Below are positions 1-7,501 of a stretch of 64,000 bases of DNA, one piece after another. Source of the DNA: an uncultured bacterium (GTDB lineage Bacteria > Desulfobacterota > GWC2-55-46); the NCBI GenBank assembly GCA_905339405.1, contig CAJPGC010000036.1, positions 1-64,000 of the forward strand, in the 5' to 3' direction. The first letter of the stretch is position 1. Each line of letters begins with the position of its first letter. A model generated the notes under the pieces. The model searched no databases and was not told the DNA's origin. It saw only the letters and a list, made by a program, of their open reading frames with translations. Made by a program: the position numbers and the translations under genes.

Positions 1-47
1 GCGAAGTCGCACTGTATTATGCCTATGAGCTTTACCTTATTTTCCAT
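1..47 (-). CDS. Truncated gene start, product unknown
   Basis: Only the first 15 codons are inside the window. An ATG overlaps the ubiB stop in a TAATG junction, and the reading frame opens MENKVKLIGIIQCDF before the window edge. The one-base overlap suggests translational coupling to ubiB and membership of the same operon. Too little is visible to name a family. A quinone-related role would be a guess from position only. Confidence 0.55.
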   Translation of the reverse strand, partial: MENKVKLIGIIQCDF

Positions 48-1705
48 TACCGCCTCTTCCTGAAGAGCCTGAAGCCCATTACCCCGGCCACGATGAAGCC
101 TGCCCAGCTGAGGCCCGGAAGGCCCGCGAAAAGACCGGGGCCCTGGGAGAGCACGGCAACGATCGACGCGCCCATGACGAGGGAAGCCACGATTATGCCG
201 CCGCCTATTCTCCTGCCCGCGTTCTCGAGCTCGTCGGTGACAGTCTCGAGCCTGTGGTGGACAAAGCCTATACGTATCTCTTCGCGGAGCGTCCTTCTGA
301 CGAGAGTATTGATATTCGTGGGGAGCTCGAAGGCCGTCTCGATTATCTCTTCGAACTTCTCCCTGCCCTTTTCAACGACCGCCTTCGGAGAGAACTTCTC
401 CCTGGTCATCCACTTGAATATGAGGGGCTTGGCGACCTCCCACATGTTGACGTCGGGGTAGAGCTGCCTGCCGACGCCTTCTATTATCACCATCGATTTC
501 TGCAAAAGGAGCAGGTTCGGCTGCAGTGTCATATTGAAGCGGCGCGCCGTCTGTATGAGTTTCATGAGGAGCCCGGGTATGTCTATGTCCTCGAGCTTTC
601 GGCCGAAGATGGGCTCCGATATATCGCGGAGGGCCTCCTCGAACTCGCTTAAGTTCACGTCCTCGCCGATGAGGCCCATGTCCCTGTGCACAGCGGCCAT
701 CCTCTTGTAGTCGGCCCGCACGAGGTGGTAGAGCATCGACGCGAGATACTTCCGGAGGTTGTGGTCGAGCCTGCCGATTATCCCGAAATCGAGGTAGATG
801 ATCGCCCCGTCGTCCCTGACGAAGATGTTGCCGGGGTGCAGGTCAGCGTGGAAGATGCCGTGCTCGAAGACCTGCCTGAAAAAGACGCCGATGCCGCGGA
901 CGGCGACCTCTTTTATGTCGACGCCCTTTGACCTGAGGGTTTCGACCTCGTCGATTGGCGTGCCGTAGATTCTCTCCATCGTGAGGACGTCTTCGGTGGT
1001 GTAGTCCCAGAAGACCTGGGGTATCTGCACCTGGGCGTCGTCCTTGAATATGTTGTAGAAGCGGGTGATGTTGACCCCTTCGACCGAGAGGTCCTGCTCG
1101 TTCCTGATGACCCTCTCGAACTCGGTCACGACCTCTTTCGGCCTGTACCTGCGGGAAGCCGCCACGTACTTTTCCAGCAGCCCGGCTATGGTGTGCATGA
1201 CCGAGATATCTGATTCGATTACGCTCTCGATGCCGGGCCTTTTGACCTTCACGGCCACCTTCGAGCCGTCGAAGAGCTCGGCGAAGTGGACTTGCGCTAT
1301 CGAAGCGGACGCAACGGGCGCGCTCTCGAAGGAAGCGAACTTGGCGCCTATGGGGGACTTTAGGGTCGTCTCGACGACTTTTTTGACCTCGTCGAAGGGC
1401 ACCGGCGGGACCATGTCCTGCAGCTTCTTGAACTCCTCAACCCAGTCCGGCGGCAGGAGGTCTGCCCTTGTCGAGGCTATCTGGCCGAGCTTTATGAAAG
1501 TGGGGCCGAGCTCCTCCAATACCAGGCGCACGCGCACGGGAGTAGAAAGGCCCTGGGCCTTTTTCGACACGAATATCCTCTCCAGGGCGGAGAAGAAGGG
1601 CGGGAATATCCGCAGGTCGCGCGCCAGGCTGCCGAAGCCGTACCTTATGAGAGTGACGACAATGCTGTTAAGCCTGCGTATGTTCCTTAATGCCTGATTT
1701 GCCAT
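47..1705 (-). CDS. ubiB: UbiB/ABC1 (AarF) family atypical kinase
   Basis: This is a 552-residue member of the UbiB/COQ8/ABC1 family of atypical protein-kinase-like ATPases, which support ubiquinone biosynthesis at the inner membrane. The family KxGQ motif is seen as FIKLGQIASTRADLLP near residues 70-85. An Ala-rich nucleotide loop (ASASIAQVH, about 130) and the catalytic-like HADLHPGNIF motif (about 285) follow. The C-terminus has two hydrophobic stretches ending in FRKRR, as expected for a membrane-anchored UbiB. It starts 6 bases after the phasin-like gene and is probably in one transcript with ubiV. UbiB is known to be needed for quinone synthesis, but its exact role is debated. Other ABC1 members act outside quinone metabolism. 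Confidence 0.9.
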   Translation of the reverse strand: MANQALRNIRRLNSIVVTLIRYGFGSLARDLRIFPPFFSALERIFVSKKAQGLSTPVRVRLVLEELGPTFIKLGQIASTRADLLPPDWVEEFKKLQDMVPPVPFDEVKKVVETTLKSPIGAKFASFESAPVASASIAQVHFAELFDGSKVAVKVKRPGIESVIESDISVMHTIAGLLEKYVAASRRYRPKEVVTEFERVIRNEQDLSVEGVNITRFYNIFKDDAQVQIPQVFWDYTTEDVLTMERIYGTPIDEVETLRSKGVDIKEVAVRGIGVFFRQVFEHGIFHADLHPGNIFVRDDGAIIYLDFGIIGRLDHNLRKYLASMLYHLVRADYKRMAAVHRDMGLIGEDVNLSEFEEALRDISEPIFGRKLEDIDIPGLLMKLIQTARRFNMTLQPNLLLLQKSMVIIEGVGRQLYPDVNMWEVAKPLIFKWMTREKFSPKAVVEKGREKFEEIIETAFELPTNINTLVRRTLREEIRIGFVHHRLETVTDELENAGRRIGGGIIVASLVMGASIVAVLSQGPGLFAGLPGLSWAGFIVAGVMGFRLFRKRR

Positions 1706-1711
1706 TTAATG

Positions 1712-2113
1712 TCAGATGTTCCCGTTCTGCTCGTCTTTTATGAGCCTGGATTCGAGCTCAGAGACGCGCTTTTCGAGCTTGTCGACCTTCTCGCGGGCGA
1801 CCCTCGCCATCTCCATCACGACTTCTATGTCGCTCTGGGTGGCGACGTTCATCTTCCCGAATACTTTCTCCGAGCCGGTCGAGAACTCCTTTTCGAGCTT
1901 CTCCTTCGCGCCTTTGACGACGGTGACGAATTCCTTCAGGGCCCTTACGCCCTCGTCCACGACCTTGTTCTCGGCTGCCTGCCTGGGCGGAAGCCCTTCC
2001 GAGGGCGCTCCCTTCGAGGTTTTCCCGGCGTTCTCGAGCTCGTCCAACACCTCTTTGGCCTTCTTCTCAAGGCCCATGCCGATGAGTATCGCCTTGTCGA
2101 GCAAGTCAGACAT
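1712..2113 (-). CDS. Phasin-like coiled-coil protein
   Basis: This 133-residue protein resembles small phasin/PhaF-like proteins. It opens with the short hydrophobic segment DKAILIGMGLEKKAKEVL, has a charged middle (residues 50-100), and ends in a heptad-rich coiled coil (VDKLEKRVSELESRL). The ribosome binding site GGAGG sits 8 bases before the ATG. It lies between ubiV and ubiB. Homologues of this kind are often found next to UbiB genes, which could mean a scaffold at the membrane rather than a polyhydroxyalkanoate granule; no PHA synthase is present here. The family call rests on composition and architecture only. Confidence 0.7.
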   Translation of the reverse strand: MSDLLDKAILIGMGLEKKAKEVLDELENAGKTSKGAPSEGLPPRQAAENKVVDEGVRALKEFVTVVKGAKEKLEKEFSTGSEKVFGKMNVATQSDIEVVMEMARVAREKVDKLEKRVSELESRLIKDEQNGNI

Positions 2114-2128
2114 ATGAAGCCTCCTTTT

Positions 2129-3028
2129 TTAGCGGACCTGAAGCTCCCGCTCAAGATAGTCCTTGCCGGCCCATCCGAGGTACCAGCCATTTGAAAAGCC
2201 GCCCTTTGTAACCGCCTTGAGCTCGGCTAACGCTTCTTTATTTTCGATTATCCCGTTCATGCGGGCCCTGAACACTTCGACTATCTTCCCCGTGTCTTTT
2301 GATTGCGGGGATATCCTCAGCGCGCCCGCCCCGGCCTCGCGCAGGCTGTCGACGAACTCGATGAGGGTATAGGTGTCGGCGCTCAGAATAGACGTGCCGT
2401 TCACGGAAAAGATGTTCTCCCCATCTACGGTCTTGAGGTCCATGCCGTCGGGGTATTTGAGGCAGTCGTGCTTGCAATTGGCCTTGCTGAGGCCGAAGGC
2501 GCGCGAAGTGTAGCACCTCCACGAGAAGGCAAGCGGAGCCTTGCCGTGCGCGAAGACCTCGCCGAAAACGCCGGTCTCCTTGAGGCAGTACCCGAATGAT
2601 TCCTTCGACATCTCGACGGGGAAAGTGACCCTGTTGACGCCGACGGACTTCAGGAACTCTATCGTGGGAGCGTTGTAGGCGGTTATGTGCGGGCCTGCGA
2701 AGACCTCGCGCGCCTTAGGGTCTGTCATGTTGAAGACGGCCATGTCGTTGGCCTCGATGGAGCAGCCGAACTCGAGGAGACGCCTCGTGAACTCGAGCTC
2801 GTCCTCGTTGGAGATGACGGCGAGGCTCGAGAGAGTGACCTTCTTTCCAGCGTCCTCGAGGAGCTTTATTATGGACTTGAGGTCGCTCCTGGAAAAACCG
2901 AGCTTCCTCGTGCAGACCACCTCGCCGATGTAGACCCTGTCCACGTCCATGCGGGCGGCTTGCTCATAGAACCTCAGCAGGTCGTCCTGGCTCCAGTCGA
3001 AAAGGACCGGCCCGAGCGTAAGCTCCAT
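2129..3028 (-). CDS. ubiV: UbiV, O2-independent ubiquinone hydroxylation (U32 family)
   Basis: This 299-residue U32-family protein matches UbiV, which with UbiU and UbiT allows ubiquinone ring hydroxylation without oxygen. The four cysteines expected to bind a [4Fe-4S] cluster are at 39, 172, 185 and 189. The last three have the CX12CX3C spacing I know from E. coli UbiV, and Cys39 is at the same position. I chose the ATG at 3028 because AAGGAA lies 8 bases upstream and the protein then begins MELTLGPVLFDW. An in-frame extension to 3133 is possible but has no family character. UbiU and UbiT are not in the window. Other U32 peptidase-like proteins (UbiU, TrhP/RlhA) lack this exact Cys layout. 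Confidence 0.85.
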   Translation of the reverse strand: MELTLGPVLFDWSQDDLLRFYEQAARMDVDRVYIGEVVCTRKLGFSRSDLKSIIKLLEDAGKKVTLSSLAVISNEDELEFTRRLLEFGCSIEANDMAVFNMTDPKAREVFAGPHITAYNAPTIEFLKSVGVNRVTFPVEMSKESFGYCLKETGVFGEVFAHGKAPLAFSWRCYTSRAFGLSKANCKHDCLKYPDGMDLKTVDGENIFSVNGTSILSADTYTLIEFVDSLREAGAGALRISPQSKDTGKIVEVFRARMNGIIENKEALAELKAVTKGGFSNGWYLGWAGKDYLERELQVR

Positions 3029-3154
3029 AAAAAACGTTCCTTTAATGGGGTTTTTACAAGTATAAAGTATGCAACAGGGGGGAGGGAAACTCAAGAAAAT
3101 TAAGATTCTCCGCCATAAATGACGGCAAAGCAAATGGGAGGCTTGAGCGGCCTG

Positions 3155-3895
3155 TCAGTATTCGACCCTGACGAGACAGAGCCCCTGGGCCGGGGCGGTC
3201 ATGCCGGCCGCTTCCCTGCTCCTGGCGTCTATTATCCCGTGGATGTCGGCAGGCCGCCTCTTGCCCTTGCCAACGGCAACGAGCGTGCCGACCATTATCC
3301 TCACCATGTGCCTCAGGAAGGCGGTGCCCCTGACCTCGATCTCCAGAAGTCCGTCTTCTTTTTCGAATATCTCTACGGAGGTGACTTCCCTTACCGCGTG
3401 GTTCGCGTCCGAGTCTGCGGCCATGAACGACGAAAAATCCTTTTCGCCTATGAAGTGCGTGGCGGCCTCCCTCATGGCCCCGAGGTCGAGAGGGTTGAAG
3501 ATGTTCCAGGAAAAATTACGCAGCAGGGCCGAAGGGTGGTTCCTGTTAACTATCCTGTAGAGGTATATCTTTCCCTTTGAGCCCCGCCTCGGGTCGAAAT
3601 CAGGCGGCATATCGATGGCTTCCTTGACCACGATGTCGTCCGGCAGAAAGAAGTTCAACCCTTTTATAAGGTCCTGGCAGGACATATCCGTGTCGGCTTT
3701 GAGGCCCACGACCTGCCCGAGCGCGTGCACCCCGGCATCAGTGCGCGACGCCCCGGCGACGCTGGCGTTCTCATCTCGCGTAAGCCTTCTGGCGACCTGG
3801 ACAAGTGTGCCCTGTACCGTCGGCAGGGTCTTCTGCGCCTGCCAGCCCGAGTAATTGGTGCCTTCATATTCTATGATGAGCTTTAAGTTCCTCAT
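3155..3895 (-). CDS. truA: tRNA pseudouridine synthase A
   Basis: TruA converts uridines 38-40 of tRNA anticodon arms to pseudouridine. The 246-residue length fits the family. The catalytic aspartate is Asp53 in GASRTDAGVHALGQV, and the N-terminal YEGTNYSGWQAQ and C-terminal FLRHMVRIMVGTLV motifs are present. It begins 60 bases after the asd stop, beyond a strong terminator. Expression therefore depends on read-through or on a promoter I could not identify. ubiV follows 126 bases downstream. Confidence 0.95.
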   Translation of the reverse strand: MRNLKLIIEYEGTNYSGWQAQKTLPTVQGTLVQVARRLTRDENASVAGASRTDAGVHALGQVVGLKADTDMSCQDLIKGLNFFLPDDIVVKEAIDMPPDFDPRRGSKGKIYLYRIVNRNHPSALLRNFSWNIFNPLDLGAMREAATHFIGEKDFSSFMAADSDANHAVREVTSVEIFEKEDGLLEIEVRGTAFLRHMVRIMVGTLVAVGKGKRRPADIHGIIDARSREAAGMTAPAQGLCLVRVEY

Positions 3896-3906
3896 GTCCC
3901 TGAACT

Positions 3907-3942
3907 AAAAAAAGCCCTCCCCCTTGAACGGGAGAGGGCTTT
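3907..3942 (-). terminator. Rho-independent terminator after asd
   Basis: On the minus strand a GC-rich hairpin (AGCCCTCTCCC paired with GGGGGAGGGCT) is followed by a run of T. It lies directly after the asd stop codon and before truA. Confidence 0.85.
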
Positions 3943-3954
3943 GAAATGTTTCAA

Positions 3955-4977
3955 TCAGATGTAATCTTTGATGAGCACTTCGGCTATCTGCACCGCGTTC
4001 AAAGCCGCGCCCTTGCGGAGGTTGTCGGCCACTATCCACATATTGATGCCGTTGGGCACGGTGTCGTCCCGCCTTATCCTGCCGACGAAGACCTCGTCCT
4101 GGCCCGCCACGTCGGAGGGCATCGGGTAGACGCCCTCTTTCGGATCGTCTATTACGATTACGCCGGGGGACTTGGCAAGGAGCTTTTTCACGTCCTCGGG
4201 GTCTATGGGCTTTTCGGTCTCTATGTTGACCGCCTCGGAGTGGCCGACGAAGACAGGCACGCGCACGGTCGTGGCCGTTACCTTCACCGACTCGTCGCCG
4301 AATATCTTGTGCGTCTCGTTGACCATCTTCATCTCTTCCTTCGTGTAGCCGTTGTCAAGGAAGGAGTCTATCTGCGGCAGGCAGTTGAAGGCTATTCTGT
4401 GGGGCAGCACCTCGACCTGGGGCTCCCTCATGTTGAAGAGCTCCTTCACCTGGGTCGAAAGCTCTTCCATCGCCTCCTTGCCCGCCCCCGAGACCGACTG
4501 GTAGGTCGAAACGACTATCCTCTTTATTTTGTACTTGTCGTGGATGGGCTTCAACGCCACGACCATCTGTATGGTCGAGCAGTTGGGGTTGGCGATTATG
4601 TTCTTTTTCGTGTACTTGGCTATGTCGCCGGGGTTGACCTCTGGCACCACGAGCGGCACGTCCGGGTCCATCCTGAACTGGCTGGTGTTGTCTATTACTA
4701 TGCAACCGGCATTGCCCGCAACCGGCGCGTACTTCGCGCTGACTGAAGCTCCCGGCGAAAAGAGGCCTATGTCGATGCCCTCGAAGGTCTCGTGCTGGAG
4801 GTCCTGTACGGTCTCTTCTACCCCCTTGAACTTGAGGGTATTGCCCGCGCTCCGTTCAGAGGCCAGCAGGCGTATCTCGCCGACCGGGAAGTTTCTCTCC
4901 TCGAGAATGGTCAAAAATTCCTTGCCGACGACGCCGGTCGCGCCTACGACGGCGACGTTGTACTTTTTCTTCTTCAC
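3955..4977 (-). CDS. asd: Aspartate-semialdehyde dehydrogenase
   Basis: Asd reduces aspartyl phosphate to aspartate semialdehyde with NADPH, feeding lysine/diaminopimelate, threonine and methionine synthesis. The Rossmann motif VGATGVVG is at residues 11-18. The catalytic cysteine is Cys133 in NPNCSTIQ, and the histidine motif FVGHSEAVN is present. I chose the GTG at 4977, preceded by GAGG at about 7 bases, because the protein then opens directly with the nucleotide-binding strand; a longer frame to 5058 adds 27 residues without family character. The gene has its own promoter upstream and a terminator downstream. Confidence 0.95.
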   Translation of the reverse strand: MKKKKYNVAVVGATGVVGKEFLTILEERNFPVGEIRLLASERSAGNTLKFKGVEETVQDLQHETFEGIDIGLFSPGASVSAKYAPVAGNAGCIVIDNTSQFRMDPDVPLVVPEVNPGDIAKYTKKNIIANPNCSTIQMVVALKPIHDKYKIKRIVVSTYQSVSGAGKEAMEELSTQVKELFNMREPQVEVLPHRIAFNCLPQIDSFLDNGYTKEEMKMVNETHKIFGDESVKVTATTVRVPVFVGHSEAVNIETEKPIDPEDVKKLLAKSPGVIVIDDPKEGVYPMPSDVAGQDEVFVGRIRRDDTVPNGINMWIVADNLRKGAALNAVQIAEVLIKDYI

Positions 4978-5043
4978 TTGAAACCTCGATGTCCAATTCC
5001 TCCGGACAAGAGCCGGAAGGTTATTATGGAGTGTTAGAATTTT

Positions 5044-5071
5044 ATCATAATAAAGCAAAAAACATAGTCAA
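5044..5071 (-). promoter_or_regulatory. Sigma-70-like promoter for asd
   Basis: Read on the minus strand: -35 TTGACT, a 16-base spacer, then -10 TATGAT. Transcription would start near 5037, about 60 bases before the asd GTG. The -35 box lies just beyond the stop codon of the EamA gene. Confidence 0.6.
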
Positions 5072-5072
5072 G

Positions 5073-5963
5073 TCAATCGCTCTGTTTGGCTTTACCGCCC
5101 CCGAATACAACGAGCATGACCGCGGCGGTTATGGCCGCCATCGCGCCCAGGCCCGCGCCTGTTATCTTCTCTCCGGCGGCGGCCACCCCGATGAGCACGG
5201 CGAATACAGGATTCACGTAGGCGTAAGAGGTCGCAAGAGAGGCCCGGACGTTGTTTATGAGCCAGGTATACGCTGAAAAGCCGATAATCGCGCCGAATAC
5301 TATGAGGTAGAAAAGAGCGGCACCCGAGCGGACTGATATTGCTTCTGGCATAGGCTCTCCCCAGAGAAAGCTCAAGACAAAGAAGAAAAACCCGCCAGAT
5401 ATCATCTGCACAGCCGCAGCCATGAGCCCCTTTGGAAGGGGCAGCCTTCTGCCCCACGCCGAGCCGAGCGACCAGCCGATTGTGGCTACAAGGATGGCCA
5501 GAGCGCCTGCCGGGTGTGCCCTGAAGTCGCCTTCGAGATTCAATAGGACTACACCGGCGAAGCCTAAAGCCACGCCGACCCATTCAAGCCTGGAAGGCCA
5601 TTTCCCCCAGAAGCCGAAGAAGAGGACCGTCCACAAGGGGACCGTCGCCACCCCTAATGCGGCCAAAGAGGAAGCAACCCACTGCTCGGCGTAGACGACC
5701 CCTCCGTTGCCCACGAGGAGAAGGAGAAAGCCGACAAGGGCCCCGGCCGCCCACTCCCTCGCCTCCGGCGCTTTTACGCCAGTGGCCCTCAAAAAGGCGT
5801 AGACCACCCAGCCGGAGATGAAAAAGCGCAGGCCCGCCATCATGAACGGCGGGATCGACTCTATCGCAATCCTTATTGCGAGATACGTGGAGCTCCAGAG
5901 TATGTAGACGGAAGCGAGGGCTGTCACTACCTTGAGCCGCTCGCCCGTTTGCGGGCTTGCCAA
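5073..5963 (-). CDS. EamA/DMT-family inner membrane exporter
   Basis: This protein of about 296 residues has ten hydrophobic segments in two EamA (drug/metabolite transporter) repeats. It resembles YedA-type exporters: a WSSTYLAIRIAIESIPP start to the first repeat, a GNGGVVYAEQW motif, and SLATSYAYVNPVFAVLIG in the second. The substrate is unknown. I prefer the TTG at 5963 because GGAAGGA lies 6 bases before it. An ATG at 5993 and longer frames run back into a non-coding repeat and lack a ribosome binding site. Confidence 0.85.
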   Translation of the reverse strand: MASPQTGERLKVVTALASVYILWSSTYLAIRIAIESIPPFMMAGLRFFISGWVVYAFLRATGVKAPEAREWAAGALVGFLLLLVGNGGVVYAEQWVASSLAALGVATVPLWTVLFFGFWGKWPSRLEWVGVALGFAGVVLLNLEGDFRAHPAGALAILVATIGWSLGSAWGRRLPLPKGLMAAAVQMISGGFFFFVLSFLWGEPMPEAISVRSGAALFYLIVFGAIIGFSAYTWLINNVRASLATSYAYVNPVFAVLIGVAAAGEKITGAGLGAMAAITAAVMLVVFGGGKAKQSD

Positions 5964-5997
5964 GAGAAATCCTTCCGAAGGAGATGATAACATTAAG

Positions 5998-6190
5998 GGC
6001 GCTGCCGCGCGAAGTACACCTACTGAAAACCATGTAACGCGGCTGCCGCCGCTCTCTGTAACAGGGTTCCGCGCGCTTTCAACCTCCCCCACCCGCGAAC
6101 CTCGCCCCTGAGGTCGCTTCGCTCCCGACAGCCTCGGCTCGGTTCGCCTCTTCCTCCCTTAGGCGCGCTCCGCCCTGTTACGGTGTATGG
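5998..6190. repeat. Dispersed ~190-bp repeat, copy 1
   Basis: This non-coding stretch upstream of the EamA gene closely matches 17983-18176 in inverted orientation. Shared blocks include GTAACGCGGCTGCCGCCGCT followed by CTCTGTAACA, CACCCGCGAA, CCCTGAGGTCGCTTCGCTCC and GGCGCGCTCCGC. It fills most of the gap between the EamA gene and rmuC. No protein-coding potential or transposase is visible. Confidence 0.75.
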
Positions 6191-6267
6191 TTAAAGACAA
6201 TACAAACACGTGGATTTAGCGAAACTAACTTGATCTTGTGTAATCAGCGAAGGCGGCCAGAGCCTCC

Positions 6268-7338
6268 CTACACCAGCTCCTTCTCCCCTTTTTCCTCCCC
6301 TCCGATGAGTTCGAGCCTATCGCTGAAGCGGGCCGACTTTTTTTCGACCTCGTCGTACTTCGCCTTGGCGAAGCCGATGTGGCGGCCCAGGGTCTCAAAG
6401 TCGTCGGAGAGCTTGTCGAACTCATGACGGAGCGTACTTATGTGGGCGAGTATCTCCTCGGCCCTCTCACCCACTTCCATGCCCCGAAGGCCCATGAGTA
6501 TCGTCTGGAGATAGGCGTAGAAGCTGTTCGGAGAGACCGGTATGACGCGCTTTGACAAGGCATAAGATGAAAGGGACCTGCCGGAGTCGTCCTCCATCGT
6601 GATGAACTCGTAGTAGACGCCCTCGGCGGGTATGTACATGAGCGCCAGGTTCAAAGTCCCTTCCGAAGGCCTTATGTAGCTCGTCGCTATGGCGTCGATG
6701 TGCTTGCGGCAGTCCGAGGCGAGCTTCCTTGACGAGACGCGGCGGGCATCGTCCGTTACGGCCTCCGAGAGCTTCCTGAAGTTCTCAAGAGGGAACTTCG
6801 AGTCTATGGGAACGAGACCCTCGTTAAGGCGTATTACGGCGTCCACTCTCGCGCCGTCGGCAAAACCATACTGAAGTTCGTACCTGCCCGAAGGGAGGCA
6901 TTGCGAGAGGAGCTCGCCGAGGAAGAACTCTCCGAGCCCTCCACGAAGCTTGGGTGCGGCAAGAATCTTTTCCAGCCCTGAGATTGATTTACCGAGCTCG
7001 AAGACCTGCTCGGTCGACTTCGACAGCTCCCCGAGGGCCTGCCTCACTTCGCCGACGGCCCTGTGCGCGCTGTCCATGCGGGTGTTTATCTGGCCGGTAG
7101 AGGAGTTGAGCTGGGCCGCAACCGAAGAAAGCTGCTCGGCGACCTGCCCGGTGACGGAAGAAAGCTGGGAATTTATGTGCCTGGTGTTGGCTGAAATGGT
7201 GTTTTGAAGCTCAGACCTCAATACGTTTATCTGCGATTCAAGTTCACCCTTACCCCGGCCTTTTGCCGCCTGCATGAAAAGGAGGGCGACAAGGGCGAGC
7301 ACAAGAACAGAAAGGACGGTTATGGCAAGAAGTTCCAT
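6268..7338 (-). CDS. rmuC: DNA recombination protein RmuC
   Basis: RmuC is a predicted nuclease-fold protein that limits recombination at inverted repeats. The 356-residue protein has an N-terminal membrane anchor (residues 3-23), a long coiled coil (about 30-120), and the RmuC core with RGGLGEFFLGELL, YGFADGARVDAVIRL and VPIDSKFPLENF. The nuclease-like core begins near residue 130. It is monocistronic here, between the double-activase terminator and the repeat at 5998-6190. No strong ribosome binding site precedes the ATG, and a stable hairpin lies just upstream. Confidence 0.93.
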   Translation of the reverse strand: MELLAITVLSVLVLALVALLFMQAAKGRGKGELESQINVLRSELQNTISANTRHINSQLSSVTGQVAEQLSSVAAQLNSSTGQINTRMDSAHRAVGEVRQALGELSKSTEQVFELGKSISGLEKILAAPKLRGGLGEFFLGELLSQCLPSGRYELQYGFADGARVDAVIRLNEGLVPIDSKFPLENFRKLSEAVTDDARRVSSRKLASDCRKHIDAIATSYIRPSEGTLNLALMYIPAEGVYYEFITMEDDSGRSLSSYALSKRVIPVSPNSFYAYLQTILMGLRGMEVGERAEEILAHISTLRHEFDKLSDDFETLGRHIGFAKAKYDEVEKKSARFSDRLELIGGEEKGEKELV

Positions 7339-7346
7339 AAAATTGT

Positions 7347-7371
7347 GCCGGAAGGGTTAGCCCCTTCCGGC
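7347..7371 (-). other. Stable hairpin in the rmuC leader
   Basis: A ten-base-pair stem (GCCGGAAGGG with CCCTTCCGGC) ends 8 bases before the rmuC start codon. On the plus strand it is followed by a short T-tract, but no plus-strand gene ends here. On the minus strand it could hinder ribosome access to rmuC. Function is inferred. Confidence 0.35.
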
Positions 7372-7462
7372 CCTTTTCACTGATTCAAATCGGAGCAATA
7401 TAAGAACCCGGTCTTTATTTAAAGCGATGAGATTCTTAGCCGCGTTCTGGATGACGACTTCA

Positions 7463-7497
7463 AAATAAAACCGCCCCGCATTTTATTGCGGGGCGGC
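7463..7497 (-). terminator. Rho-independent terminator after the acyl-CoA dehydratase activase
   Basis: On the minus strand CCGCCCCGCA and TGCGGGGCGG form a perfect stem with a short AT loop. A T-rich tract follows. It begins a few bases after the stop at 7502. Confidence 0.85.
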
Positions 7498-7501
7498 TCG
7501 T

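Noticed and set aside
2129-3133. A longer UbiV starting at 3133
   Set aside because: The extra 35 residues are Cys/Pro-rich without family match, whereas 3028 has a good ribosome binding site and places Cys39 correctly.
3946-4746. Long antisense frame opposite asd
   Set aside because: Same cause; the His/Leu/Asp/Val-rich translation has no family features and no ribosome binding site.
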